Below are positions 1 to 10,269 of a stretch of DNA of 64,000 nt, piece by piece (within the stretch, counting starts at the first letter, position 1; every line of letters begins with the position of its first letter). A program made the position numbers and the translations under genes. Source of the stretch: Elmis aenea (lineage: Eukaryota > Arthropoda > Insecta > Coleoptera > Elmidae); contig OX393581.1 of assembly GCA_947652605.1 (NCBI GenBank), positions 53,219,924-53,283,923 on the forward strand, written 5' to 3'. A model generated the notes under the pieces. The model searched no databases. It saw nothing but the letters and a program-made list of their open reading frames with translations, and was not told where the DNA came from.

Positions 1-219
1 ACCCTTGAGGTAATACTTCCAACCACCGTTTCTGCAGTTTTGATTACCTCAAGTAGATTTCGATGTTGATACTAACTTCACAGACGAGCAGCTTAATCTG
101 TTGCAAAATAGCTATCGACAACAGTTATAGTTGAATAAAATAAAGGACATCGTTTACAATTAAAGTTACAACAATTTTAATTTTGTTTTATAGCTAATTC
201 TATATATATTACATATATC

Positions 220-330
220 TATATATATAAAAGAGCTTGTTTGTGTGTTTGTGTGTTTGTTTGTTTGTTTGTTTGTTTGTTCGCTATAGAATCCTAGGTC
301 CGTTGACCGATCGGGACCAAATTTTGCACA
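220..330. repeat. AT/TTTG microsatellite and dispersed-repeat motif
   Basis: An ATATAT run is followed by (GTTT)n at about 240-282. After it comes CCTAGGTCCGTTGACCGATC and then GGGACCAAATTTTGCACAG. This combination of a TTTG tract with a 'ttgaccgatcgggaccaaatttt' type tail is typical of a dispersed insect repeat end, but I cannot assign the family. Confidence 0.5.
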
Positions 331-413
331 GTTACTATTTAAGACCTTGCAGATCTAACGCTAAACTTTAAGTACAAGCACATATTACCATAATACAATC
401 TTGGTTTCCGGGT

Positions 414-660
414 TTGGAACCGCGTCTTCTATATTTAGAAGTAGTTGACGTTTCGACCATTGTGTCTTGGTCTTTTTCAAAACGACTGGCTAATAGCACC
501 ACATCATCTGCAAAGGCCAGTTCTGTTAAAGAATTTGTTTCAGTTTATTTTATTCCCTGTAGACTTTCCTTGCATTTTTTTGCACTCCTTAATTATTTTA
601 TCCATTTGGATTATAAAAAACAGTGGACTTAAAGTGCCCACTGTTGTAAATTATTATATT
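414..660 (-). mobile_element. LINE reverse transcriptase relic
   Basis: On the - strand it reads LAFADDVVLLASRFEKDQD, with the reverse-transcriptase catalytic FADD at 503-514. Upstream in the element (higher coordinates) the reading resembles the 'KI-EC-K---GI' stretch that precedes FADD in APE-type LINEs. Stops and frameshifts make it a dead fragment without either end. It sits in the intron upstream of exon a, antisense to the gene. Confidence 0.75.
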
Positions 661-740
661 ATGTAAATCTTCTTCATTTAAACACAAGTTTAAATCTGCA
701 TACAATTATTAAGTCTGATTACTCTATTTATGTTTTGCAG

Positions 741-807
741 ATTGGAGATACACCCAACCCCGAATTGCGACTAATTACAAGTAGTTTTAACAAAGTGCAA
801 TATAAAG
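741..807 (+). CDS. CA10-like: Carbonic anhydrase-related protein (CA10/CA11-like), internal exon a
   Basis: Exon bounded by a tgttttgcag acceptor and a gtaagt donor. It is 67 nt, starts in phase 0 and leaves one base (G) for the next exon. It encodes IGDTPNPELRLITSSFNKVQ then Y-K. This aligns with the vertebrate CA10/CA11 segment that follows the 'IFI' strand (SD-S-NP-L...ITYK). Members of this family have the alpha-carbonic-anhydrase fold but have lost zinc ligands and catalysis. In mammals CA10 and CA11 are secreted neuronal ligands of neurexins. The zinc-ligand region lies in upstream exons left of the window, so loss of activity cannot be checked here. The exon joins in frame to the one at 38839, and the residue count across the junction matches the vertebrate protein. 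Confidence 0.88.
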
Positions 808-3444
808 GTAAGTTTTACCTCAATTTTTATAAATTATATTTTGCTACTTTTCAACAGAAAGTTAATTTATTTGAATGTCTATGTGAACTACTACCATATG
901 CGCCCTACTAGAAAAGCTAAATATTGACGATTAAGAAGTTAAGGTGTAAATGCGGAATTTTTATATTTTTACAAAAGCTTAATTCGTAATCTTTGTATTC
1001 TTGCATGATTTCTAAACGTTTCAAGTAAAATTCCTACCATGGATTTATCTATTTGTAGTAGTTTTCAGCGGTTCGCAGAAAAACGCGTCTCAGTGCTGTA
1101 AGAAAAACAATAAAAAGGTTAAAGACGGCAAAAACTGATCAAACACTTAGCACAAAAGCTAAGAGAAAATACTCGGAAATTATTTCCTTAAGATTGTCTT
1201 CCAATTTCGATGATTAAAGAGTTAAAATTAGTTTGATAACTTGTTGCACGCGTAAAACCAATTTGAATCCATTATTTTCGAAATCGTAACTTCAAAAGCT
1301 CGGAAAATCTGCGCATTAACATGCAAATTCGACCGCCTAGTTTTCTATTTTTGTTGCGCAAAGTTGATTACTCGCTACATTTCATAAAAGCGATCACATT
1401 CGCCGGCGTAACTCGCACGCACTAAAAAAGTAAGCTTGTTCAGCTTTTTGTGACGGTTTGTATACATTAATTATTTAATTAATTAACGTTTGCCTTTTGA
1501 GATTTTTTGTTTGTTCGCTTCATTTGTCCCTGCACGCGATAATGGCCTACCAACACATTACAGAGAAACCTTACATGTGGTGCAAACTTTCGTAATTGTG
1601 TTTCAAAAAAGCTCCTACTTCACAATACATTGCTTCGTGTTATTTGTTATTTATATTTTTAAAGTTTTACATTTATTACGAAAACAAAATGGTTAACAAA
1701 ATCTACGTAATGAAGCATTATTAAACACGTGATAAAACTGAAAATGTGGATCCATAGATACATCTGTGTGTACTACCTAACAATACTATTCCTAGTTATT
1801 TAAAAAATCACCTTCCTTGAACCAAAATAACTTTCAAGTTAAAGTGCAAACATATGGTTATTTAAAATTGTCTATAAATAGACTTGGATCATTCTTCAAC
1901 TGCATTTCGTTTATAATACTTCAATTAAATACGTTTGCTTGCAACTTATAAAACATTTCATAGGCTGAATCGAATTAGGAAGATCCAAAACGAATATTCC
2001 TCCCGAAGTTTTGCTACTGAACTTTTTTCCCGATTACATTTACTTTTTTATTTGGGGAAAAGTAAATGTGAGGGTTTTTGTGTCGCGCACCGCCTTAGCT
2101 ACGCAAAAAACGTCGCAATTCTCCGGGAACAGTATCAGATTTGGTAACAGAAAATTAAAGGACAAGATTTAGACTTTTTCTCGAGTAGATTAAACAAAAA
2201 ACTCTGCGCTTAATTATCGGTAACATGAAAATACAGTTCAGCATTAAATTTCAATTCCGTTTCTTTTCTCTGCTCCGAAGTAGTTTTAATTATTCTGCCG
2301 GGAAACTAAACTAACCTTTGTTTGATGTTTAAGGTTTAATATTGAAATCGTCTTGTGGAAAAGTTTTTGCTCATTTAATTGAAGTTATGTGAGTGGCAAT
2401 CGTTCCTCGATCCTTTAATAAAATTGCTGCATCTGCAGATGACAACAGCGGCATTTAATAAAAGTTTCAATCTTAAGTTTAGAGAAAGAATCTGGGTGTG
2501 AATTTAATAACATCTTGAAATGGTTACATTCGCGCGCCCCGGCGAGACACTGCTTCAGACTAATCCATATAATGTAATTATGTAGTGCTTAAATCTAAGT
2601 TACAAGTCCTTCGGTCTATCCTCTTCATCTGCCTCGGAAAGTCAATATGGTTTGACTTCTGTTCTGCAGTAGCGTGATCAAAAAACAATATTTTGCTTTT
2701 GTAACTGACGTGTCACCTGTGTGTCGGATACTGTGATGTGGTCATTAATAATATTCGAATCGACAGTTGTGCGAAGAATCTAAATTGACGCAGTTTGATA
2801 TTGAATTACTAATTTTGCGAATACGTGTAGGCGTAATAGCTATTCGCGAAAATGATAGCATTTTGCGTATATTTAAAATAATGAATACATAAAATTTTGT
2901 ACCTGAAATACCCTACTGGGAAAACGCTGCCTTAGGCAATCCTTTCTTTTTTCACCTCTGACATTATACATATTATAATTCCGTAACAAAATTTTAAGTC
3001 TGTCGCTAGACGTTGTGTATTAAACCTGGCCACAAACGTTCACAGCTTTACAGAACGAGTATTCTTGGGGATAATATTAAAATCAACGATTATTTACGTA
3101 AGGTACACACAGATGGATGATTGGATCAATCTAAAATTGTAACTACGACTTCATTTTGTAAGAAAAAAATGTCCTGTAAATTTTAAAACTATATCTTCAT
3201 AATTTTGAAGTTATCCAACATAAGGGGTAATTTCCCAAGTCCTTAGGAATAATATAACTAAATAGGCTTATTTATGTGAGTTACGCACAGACGTTAGGAT
3301 GGATCTATCTTAAATTTTTACTGTGCCTTTAGAAATGCAAACGTACCTTGATTTTTTTTTGTTTTTATTTTCATAGATAGCTTGATAAGTGATGGGTAAA
3401 ATACGATTTTTCTTCATTTTGTGACTTACTTATAAAAATATATA
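808..3444 (+). other. Start of the 38-kb CARP intron, no recognised element
   Basis: This is the 5' part of the intron that runs to 38838. It is AT-rich and shows no coding exon, no inverted repeat and no transposon motif that I can recognise. Short open frames (for example 1490-1696 and 1935-2147) have no family resemblance. A cluster of CpG-containing sequence at about 1340-1420 and 2520-2550 is too short to call. Confidence 0.6.
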
Positions 3445-4065
3445 CAGGGTGTGTATAAATTGGCGGCAGCGCTACACGTGGCGATGTTCTTCGTAAAATT
3501 CTAAGTCGAAAATCTTAATACAAAAATGTTGTACCATGCTTGCTGTGTCTGCAAGAGGTCTTCAAAGTTTTGACATTCAGTCCTTTAATAAGCGTTATTA
3601 TTTAATATTTTTTAATGAAAAATCTGCGATTTGGCATAAAAATATATTTCGAATAATTTTCCTAGGTATTGTGTTTTTCCTTTCAAAAATTGGTGTTGAA
3701 AATATGTTAATCACTGATTTGAATGAAAATAATACACAGAGCAACATGGTCATCAGCTGTCATCTAGGTTTTTCTCGTAATTATTTCTAGTTTGTGTTAG
3801 ACGATACCTAAAAGTTTGCAGCTATGTTTACGAACTGAAGGCTTTCAGTTCGAACAAATATTAAAAATACATAAGTAAAAATTGCTGTTAAAAAAATGTC
3901 CAAACGCAAATCAATGGATGCAATGTTGCCAAATTTTTGTTTCTTTAAATGGTTCCTGAGGCCATAGGAAGCATGTTACAACATTTTTGTATTAAGATTT
4001 TCGACTTAGAATTTTACAAAGAACATCGTCATGTGTAACGCTTCCACCAATTTATACACACCCTG
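3445..4065. mobile_element. 621-bp TA-flanked MITE with ~100-bp terminal inverted repeats
   Basis: Left end TA|CAGGGTGTGTATAAATTGG, right end CCAATTTATACACACCCTG|TA. The arms (about 3445-3540 and 3968-4065) stay similar over roughly 95-100 bp, for example TTCTAAGTCGAAAATCTTAA on the left and its complement on the right. TA duplication plus CAGGGTG ends is characteristic of Tc1/mariner-type elements. The internal frame at 3536-3790 has no transposase motif, so it is non-autonomous. Confidence 0.88.
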
Positions 4066-4429
4066 TATTTTAAATGCATTTATCTGTTTTTTCTTTAGTA
4101 TACATTCCTCGACTTTCTTCTACTGTGTATAAATTAAAATCACAAGAATGTTACTTTGTGTATAAGTACCTACACCCAAAAATTAAAAATTCTAAATTTG
4201 TCTCAAAAAATTGTTCTAGAAACGTTAATGTAGGCATAAAAAGAACGGAAAACTAACCGAAAACTGCGGTGTTTTTTGGGCCACACTGTAAACGTCAGCG
4301 CGACGCTTATTTATTCCATATAATAATTTATACCTTTCAGAAAGTTTCATCGGTATTTACTGCTCTTATTGTTTGTATCAGTATAAATACCGCATCCTAA
4401 GTAATTGTCTCAACGTTTATTATTAATTA

Positions 4430-4960
4430 CAGATTCAGTTTGTCGCGTTAGGGTCAGTGGTTTCGTAAAATTGATGGCATTGTATTGTTGGGCGACAACT
4501 GTGGCGGCGACGGAACATCGCTTGATAAATGAGACCCGAAGGCCGGCTCCGATAATTGTTTCTAGGTGACGCTTGTCACCGTCACGCGTCGACTTCTTAC
4601 GGAAACGGAATTCGGAATAACTAATGGACTTTTAATAGGCGACGCTGGCCTCACGCACTCAATACCAACGAAAGAGTTCTAGCAGATACATTTCATTACG
4701 TACGAATAAGAGAGAGCGTCACGCGAATGTATCTAAATGTCGTGTCATAAATAATACGCCCGGGTTTAACGTACAAAGTAGCGTGACTACCGTGATTGAG
4801 TGGCCATATAATTACCTATAACTATAAATCAGCTGTATTAACGATATTACCAATTATTATGGCGTTAAGATTACCTTTGTTGTGCGGCTCTACATTTTAA
4901 CTGGACGTTTATGGACACAGCATCTACGCCCGAGGGATTTAGCCAACGGAACAACACTCC
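4430..4960. other. GC-richer unique island inside the first intron
   Basis: A 500-bp stretch much less AT-rich than its surroundings, with many CpG dinucleotides and no repeat, ORF or transposon motif. No splice-bounded frame is visible. Candidate intronic regulatory DNA by composition only. Confidence 0.35.
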
Positions 4961-5344
4961 CTCGAAAGTTTTTACAGTGCTGAGCAAATTAAATGGAACA
5001 ACCACGATTATTATAAAACAAAAGCACCCTTAAACATTAATTTATTTACTATCTTTCAGTAATTTTTCTTCGACTTTCCACACTTCTTCATTTTAATTAA
5101 AGTTCTTAAAGGTATATTAAAATTTTAACTTTTACATACATCTGGATTGAGTAACCAGATAATAAAAATACAGTTAAGAACAACAAAAAAAGTTTTAAGT
5201 CAAAATTGTATGTCAAAGCTTACTTACAAAATCGATAAGAAAATACGACAAAGACAAAGAAATACCCGAAGGCAAAGTGTTTGGCCTCATCCCGACATGG
5301 TTGCGAATCATGGCCCACAACCAAAAAACAACAAAGTCGTATTA

Positions 5345-5640
5345 GAAGTATAGAAATGACATTTCTGAGGAAAATTGAAGGTAAAACGCGTAGATACAAA
5401 ATCAGAAAACCCATAGAGCCCTAAAAGCCCAGCCAATAGAGAAAACAAGAGGCACAACTAAGATGGCTAGGTCATGTATATAGAATGGGAGCAGATATGA
5501 TGCCCAGGAAAACGTATGAAGCGAGAACGGGAGGAAAAAATCGAAAAGGAAGACTAAGGAAAACTTAGAATGAGGAGGTAAAAGAAGCTGCCACAAACAG
5601 AGGGATAAAGATATAGCAAGAAATAGAAAAAGATTTACTT
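5345..5640 (+). mobile_element. LINE C-terminal relic
   Basis: The + strand reads EMTFLRKIEGKTRRYKIR, then after a stop LRWLGHVYRMGADMMPRKTY and GRLRKTWNEEVKEAA. This is the conserved C-terminal 'RWLGHV-RM...GR-RKTW-EEV' block of RTE/CR1-like LINE polyproteins. Stops break it. One of the few LINE pieces in sense orientation to the host gene. Confidence 0.78.
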
Positions 5641-5649
5641 CGGAAGTAA

Positions 5650-5865
5650 AGGAAAAGTAAAGCTATGGAAAAAATCCCTGCCAACAAGCAAATCAAGAGA
5701 TTACGAAAAATATAAACAACAAAAAGAAAAGGCTAAACGGATTGTGCTAGAAGCAAAAGCAAAGACTTGGGAGGACTTTGGAGAAAGAATGGAGAACATT
5801 ATGCGGGCAATCAAAAACTTTTCTACAAGGTATTAAAAAACCTAAGACAATATGAAATCGGAAAT
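5650..5865 (+). mobile_element. LINE endonuclease-RT linker relic
   Basis: Reads SRDYEKYKQQKEKAKRIVLE and then AKAKTWEDFGERMEN, followed by a frameshift into GNQKLFYKVLKNLR. The same KLFYKVLK motif occurs in the - strand LINE at 61.6-61.9 kb, so both belong to one family. The piece comes from an earlier part of the polyprotein than the adjoining C-terminal block. The two are therefore separate insertions or a rearrangement rather than one collinear element. Confidence 0.7.
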
Positions 5866-6040
5866 TCGGAATCAAGAAATACACTTGTTTTAAAGATATA
5901 AGGATACACAAAATATTGTACGAGATAGACACTTTTCAATGGCATATTTAAATCAGCTAAAAAAATACTCTTAGGAAGCACATATTTTTATCCATGTTAC
6001 AGAAACACTGTAGACCTGTTATTTTCAAGTGCTTTTGGAG
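5866..6040 (+). repeat. Dispersed repeat, copy 1
   Basis: Shares a collinear series of blocks with 14731-14911: TTCGGAATCAAGAAAT, TTGTTTT-AAGATAT, GGAAGCACATATTTTTATCC, ATGTTACAGAAACACTGTAG and ACCTGT. Family unknown; it adjoins LINE debris here and a TE-derived ORF relic at the other copy. Confidence 0.6.
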
Positions 6041-6233
6041 AGTGACATCCATTTTAACAATAATTCTCAGCAAGCTAAAACGCAGGTCCACGAGAGCAAA
6101 CTTTTCCCAACTAATTTGCACAGCACTGTATATCAAACACTAAATGTGCGTCGTAAAATATTAATAACCGTAAAGAAAATTAAACGAATAGGACTAAAAT
6201 TTTCCAATTACTTTTTCCGTCACAGGTCCCCCG

Positions 6234-6251
6234 CACGTGACGCGTCACGTG
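6234..6251. promoter_or_regulatory. Perfect 18-bp palindrome with two CACGTG E-boxes
   Basis: CACGTGACGCGTCACGTG is fully self-complementary and holds two canonical E-boxes 12 bp apart around ACGCGT. CACGTG binds bHLH dimers such as MITF/USF, MYC/MAX or CLOCK/CYCLE types. It lies within the open frame 6029-6487, which I do not believe codes. No function is shown. Confidence 0.35.
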
Positions 6252-6489
6252 ACTTTATTATGCTTACATGTTGCTTGATTTATGCCCCGCGACTGGTGTC
6301 AGATATTTTTTGTGGTTTCTTTTATCTACTATTTGTAGTATTCAAATTGCCCCTTTCTGAAATATTAATAAAACCGCACTACGGAATAGCAAAGCACATT
6401 ATGGTATCACATAAAATATTCACGTTTATGGACGCTGTTTGGATAAACATTATTTTATACCTACTTATTTATGCGTCCAAGTCATAGTT

Positions 6490-7350
6490 TTATGATTCTT
6501 TTATGTTTTTCGCATGGATTTTCCCGGTAGCGGTTTTTATGAACTAGAGGACAGGTGAATGAATATTAAATAATCAAATTCGAGATTATAATGTAATATA
6601 TACCTTAACGAATACGTAAAAAAACAAGCACGCAATAACAGTGTTTATCATAACTTAATTCAAAGAAAAAATTCAAACACTGCTAAATCGACTGTCGTTT
6701 AGTTTCCCAGTCAGACGAGAGCAAATTTTTATGTAATCTAGCCATGACAAAAATAGAATTTGTCGAACGTTATGAGTCTTATGCATTTTACAATTGTGCA
6801 ACAAATATTTTGCCCATAAAAATTTTATCGTTCCTGTTCTGAACAAATTTTCAAATTTTGAATAGTTTTATCTTGAACCTCTCCTGGATTTATAGAAATT
6901 TTCTGCGATTACTTAATCTAAGAATGTTTGCGCATTCCAGAAAACTGTAGTCATCAGTTTTCCCTGAAAAGATTGAGTAATTAAAAATAATCTGTAAAAA
7001 ATTCGTTATAAATAAAAACAATCACATTTACAAATAAAATTTGTGATGTGCTTGTATGCGGCGAAAAATTGTGGCAGCGATTAAATGTGGCGGCGAAGAA
7101 TTTTGTAAACGAAGAATTGTTGGCGAAAAATGTTCCGGACACGCCTTGGATTATAGCTACGCTCTCAGTGTTAACACATTTTGTGCGGGTAGCGCGCAAA
7201 AGTAACTGGCAGGTATAGCGGGCCAAAAAAATTAGGTGGTGAATTTTTTTATTTAAATTTTTGTAACTAATACATGTTTTTCATTAAAATTGGAAAGCCT
7301 GTTCCGTACTACAATGTCGACTGTAAAAGATATAAAGGTCTGTTCCAGCA
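6490..7350. other. Intronic stretch without recognised feature
   Basis: AT-rich. One short motif at 6733-6760 (TTTTTATGTAATCTAGCCATG) resembles the terminal repeat of the mariner-type derivative at 23848-24328 and may be a solitary end. The - strand frame at 6981-7226 has no recognisable family. Confidence 0.4.
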
Positions 7351-7483
7351 GGGCCATATACGATCCATCGAATGGTCAGGAGCATGCGTAGTATCGATAT
7401 AGCGTGCCATGAGAGCCTATAATTATTGTCCGCTATATCGATGCTACGCATGCCCCTGACAGTTCGTTGGGCGTACATGGCCC
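7351..7483. repeat. Long hairpin: 54-bp inverted repeat with 26-nt loop
   Basis: Arms 7351-7404 and 7431-7483 are inverted copies of each other, about 83% matched. The innermost 15 bp (ATCGATATAGCG and flanks) and GCATGCGTAG are near perfect, and both outer ends read GGGCCAT. Could be a foldback MITE or a pre-miRNA-like transcript. It directly adjoins the CAGTGGCGTAG end at 7487. Confidence 0.75.
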
Positions 7484-7486
7484 GCA

Positions 7487-7560
7487 GTGGCGTAGCTAGA
7501 GTTTGTGCCGCCCGGGGCGGTCCCTGAATTTGCCGCCCCTCTAAACAGAGGTTGCTAACT
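7487..7560. mobile_element. Transposon terminus of the CAGTGGCGTAG type
   Basis: CAGTGGCGTAGCTAGAGTTT followed by GCCGCCCGGGGCGG. The same CAGTGGCGTAG terminus occurs inverted at 56461-56471. It is the kind of end carried by hAT-like elements. No partner end is visible close by, so this is a fragment. Confidence 0.45.
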
Positions 7561-7844
7561 GTTTATTTTTTTAAAAGCCAGCGAAGATCGACACAAAAAA
7601 GTGGAGGGGGGTTAAAATGCGCTGCAGGCGATTTTTTTTAAATGTAGATGTTCAAACGTGTTTCAATTCAAAGTTAGATAATGTAGAGTACTTTACCATC
7701 ATCCAAAATTACAGTTTTACGGCAGAACTTTTCTTATTTCTATTTTTTAATCAGATCGTCCCCTACCCCCACGAAATTATTTTTAATCGGAGTTAAAACT
7801 TTCACTGATAGTTTCCATATAGGTAAAGGAACACATACATAATA

Positions 7845-8720
7845 CAGGGTTTGTCCCAAAAGTAGTCGGACTAATTCGATAACAAAAAATGTATTTCCAA
7901 TATTCGTACAGCGACTTAATATTCTTCACCCTTGTGCATCAACACACTGCCTCCAGCGGTTCTGCCACTCTTGGTAGGCCTTCTGGAACGCGGCGACTAG
8001 AGTGCTGTTTAGTTCCTTCGTCACGGCCTGTTGTACTGCCTGGACCGTGCCGTGGCGATGTCCTTTCAGCGCCGACTTGAGGTGGGGGAAGAGGAAGAAG
8101 TCTGGGAGAGCGACAACTGGGCTGGCTGGGGCAGCGTTACCACGTTTTGTTGAGCCAGGTACTCTTCCACGACGAGCGCGATGTGGCTCGGCGCATTGTC
8201 GTGGTGAAGCTTCTAGGAATTGGCAATGGCTGGGCGGATGCGGACGATTCGTTTTCTGTCGCTCAAGGACTCCCACGTAGAAAATCAATTTCACTGTCTG
8301 TCCAGCTTGCACAAACTGCCTGTGAATCACCCCCTTCGAGTCAAATCGAGTCAAAAAAGACAATCAACATGGATTACATCTTTCTTGCTCATGCGAGCTT
8401 TCTTGGGGCGAGGCAAGGCGCTGGTGTCCCATTCTGAGCTTTGGCGCTTTGTGTCCGCGTCGTACTCGATCACCCACGGTTCGTCGGCAGTGACAACATT
8501 GTCTAAGAAATCTGGTCCATCACGCACACGATCGAGAAGTTCTTGACAAATCGTCACTCGGTTTGCTTTTTGATCGTCCGTCAAAACCCTCGGCACCAAT
8601 ATTGCACACACTAACTTTCCTCATTGCCAAATTTTCAGTTACATTTCGATGTAGGACGTCCTGAGCGTTCATCGTATTCAACAAGCTCTATTCCTTCTCG
8701 AAACAAATTGTGCCACTCAA
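7845..8720 (-). pseudogene. mariner transposase relic (5'-truncated copy)
   Basis: Right end of the element in its own orientation is TA|CAGGGTTTGTCCCAAAAGT at 7843. Reading the - strand from 8720 down: FEWHNLFREGIELVEYDERS (HTH-linker), LTDDQKANRVTICQELLDRV, VVTADEPWVIEYDADTKRQS (first catalytic Asp kept, Ser of DESW changed to Pro), SKGVIHRQFVQAGQT, HHDNAPSHIALVVEEYLAQQ (second Asp) and DFFLFPHLKSALKGHRHGTV (third Asp). The HHDNAP block is in a different frame from its neighbours, so at least two frameshifts make it inactive. The N-terminus is replaced at about 8720 by a second mariner in the opposite orientation. Confidence 0.9.
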
Positions 8721-8724
8721 AAAC

Positions 8725-9420
8725 TATGAATAGTTTACACGATTCAAAAGTGGTCGTAAGTCAGTTCAAGACGATCCTCGACCAGAAAGGCCTTTGACGT
8801 CAACTGATGACACTCAGAAAATCAATGATCGATTTTGATGGCGTTGTGCATTTTGAATTTCTGTCCCAATGGCAAACAACACTACGAAGGGGTGTTGAAA
8901 AAGTTGTAAGAAAAAAATTGCAAGAAGAGACCAGCGTTGTGGCGCGACAAAACGTTACGGCTACAAGACAGACTATCTCCAACTCTTGAATAAGTTGTTT
9001 CATTTATTTGCTGAGTAAGTAAGTCTACGAGGTTGGCATTACGGAAGAGTACGCAATGCCGTAATGCGCAACCTCATAACAATTCGAACCACACAACGTC
9101 ATTCATCATCCATCATCGCTAATAAGTGTTGTTCACCAAGGGACTTTCCCCGACTCGGCGCCTCCACTGTGGCACCCGTCACCTCCGCCATTCGTCTTTT
9201 TCCCTCTGTGACACCACCACGACAACGCGCCTGCCCACTCAACCTTGACAATTTGCGAGTTTTGTTCAAAAAAATCAAATGACTGTCCTCCCCCAGCCTC
9301 CCTACTCACGTGACCTGGCCCTGTGTGACGTATTTTATTCCCCAAATTTAAAATGGTGCTCAAACGACGTCGTTTTGGCACAATTGACAAAGAGTTCGGT
9401 TATTTTTTGAACAGACCTCG
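8725..9420 (+). pseudogene. Second mariner transposase relic, opposite orientation, with insertion
   Basis: The + strand reads FKSGRKSVQDDPRPERPLTS then TDDTQKIND, DGVVHFEFLSQ, LWRDKT, HHDNAPAHST, and finally PPYSRDLALCDVFYSPNLK and RRRFGTID. This is a mariner transposase with several frameshifts, of a subfamily different from the - strand copy (DDPRPERP against DERSGRPT). The right terminus is GGTTATTTTTTGAACAGACC then TCG|TA at 9421. About 250 bp between LWRDK and HHDNAP is foreign insertion (see 8970-9210). Confidence 0.85.
8970..9210. mobile_element. Insertion with 17-bp hairpin inside the + strand mariner
   Basis: Separates two adjacent blocks of transposase. Contains the inverted pair GAGGTTGGCATTACGG (9029-9044) and CCGTAATGCGCAACCTC (9059-9075). 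No target duplication could be established. Confidence 0.5.
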
Positions 9421-9800
9421 TATATAGCGCATTTAAATTATCCTCTTCGTGTTTTTATTAAGGTCAACCGTAGCTGACTATAAAATTATTGAATTTCTTA
9501 TTTAATAATGTAGTTAATTAAAAAATACAACAGTTAAATTTTTTTAACCGTTTTTGATTTTAAATCATTAACCAATACATAAACCATATGTATTTAATAT
9601 ATAAGCAGTTGTTATAATTACACAAATACATTATATTACTAAACAGTAAGAGAAACTTTATAAATCAAAGTCAAAAAGGTTACAGGTAGTTTTTTTCTAC
9701 TCTATATACAATTTAGTTGCGACTGTAACAGTTACCAATATAACGGCAAACGCAGAAATATTTTTTTAGTATGATTCCTGCAGTTTATAAAAATTCTGCA
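9421..9800. other. AT-rich intron, nothing recognised
   Basis: No exon, repeat end or transposase motif seen. Confidence 0.5.
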
Positions 9801-9802
9801 TA

Positions 9803-9872
9803 AAAGGTATTAATACGCTTCCCGCCGGAGACCGCTGGTCGCTTGAACGGGTATTAATACGCTTCCCGCACG
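9803..9872. repeat. Short tandem duplication GGTATTAATACGCTTCCCGC
   Basis: The 20-mer starts at about 9807 and again at about 9849, with only GGAGACCGCTGGTCGCTTGA and a few bases between. Two copies only. Confidence 0.7.
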
Positions 9873-9894
9873 AAATGTGTTAATTGCTTCTACT

Positions 9895-10265
9895 TTGATG
9901 TTTGCACTTTGGTTCCAATAGAGGTTTCCAATAATCAGAATATGTTTCTCGTCAATGGCTGTTTTTTTTTAAGAATGTCGGTCAATTTTGAGTGTTGAAC
10001 TGTATCGAATGCATTTTCGCAGTCCATGTCCCGTCACTTCTGGAATAACACTTGTATGCTAAAGAGTGCTTCTCTTGTGGCAAATGCATTCCTCAAACCA
10101 AACTGTGTGTTGGACATTTGATCTTCGCCTCTGTTGTATAACCGAGGTCTCAGATACGTTAATTTGGTTAGAAATAATGAAGACGTTCTATTGGCGATCA
10201 GTAAATACTGAATTTTTAATTTTTCCAATCGTTTCTCTGTTCTTGCCAGCAAAGATCTTTTATCA
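9895..10265 (-). mobile_element. LINE reverse transcriptase relic (fingers/palm)
   Basis: The - strand reads EDQMSNTQFGLRNAFATREA then LFSIQVLFQK, CENAFDTVQHSKLTDI and, after a frameshift, IIGNLYWNQSA. These are RT blocks 2-4 ('QFGFR-G-GTREA', 'DYEKAFD-VQH', 'I--LYWNQ') of an APE-type LINE. The first catalytic Asp position reads as Asn or is frameshifted. Ends not found. Confidence 0.82.
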
Positions 10266-10269
10266 CAAA

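Noticed and set aside
6029..6487. Longest open frame of the window (152 codons, + strand)
   Set aside because: No family resemblance, Ile/Leu/Lys-rich as expected from AT-rich DNA, no exon borders, and it contains the E-box palindrome. A chance frame is more likely.
7926..8546. + strand frames over the mariner at 8.0-8.5 kb
   Set aside because: The minus strand carries the transposase motifs; the + frames are shadows.
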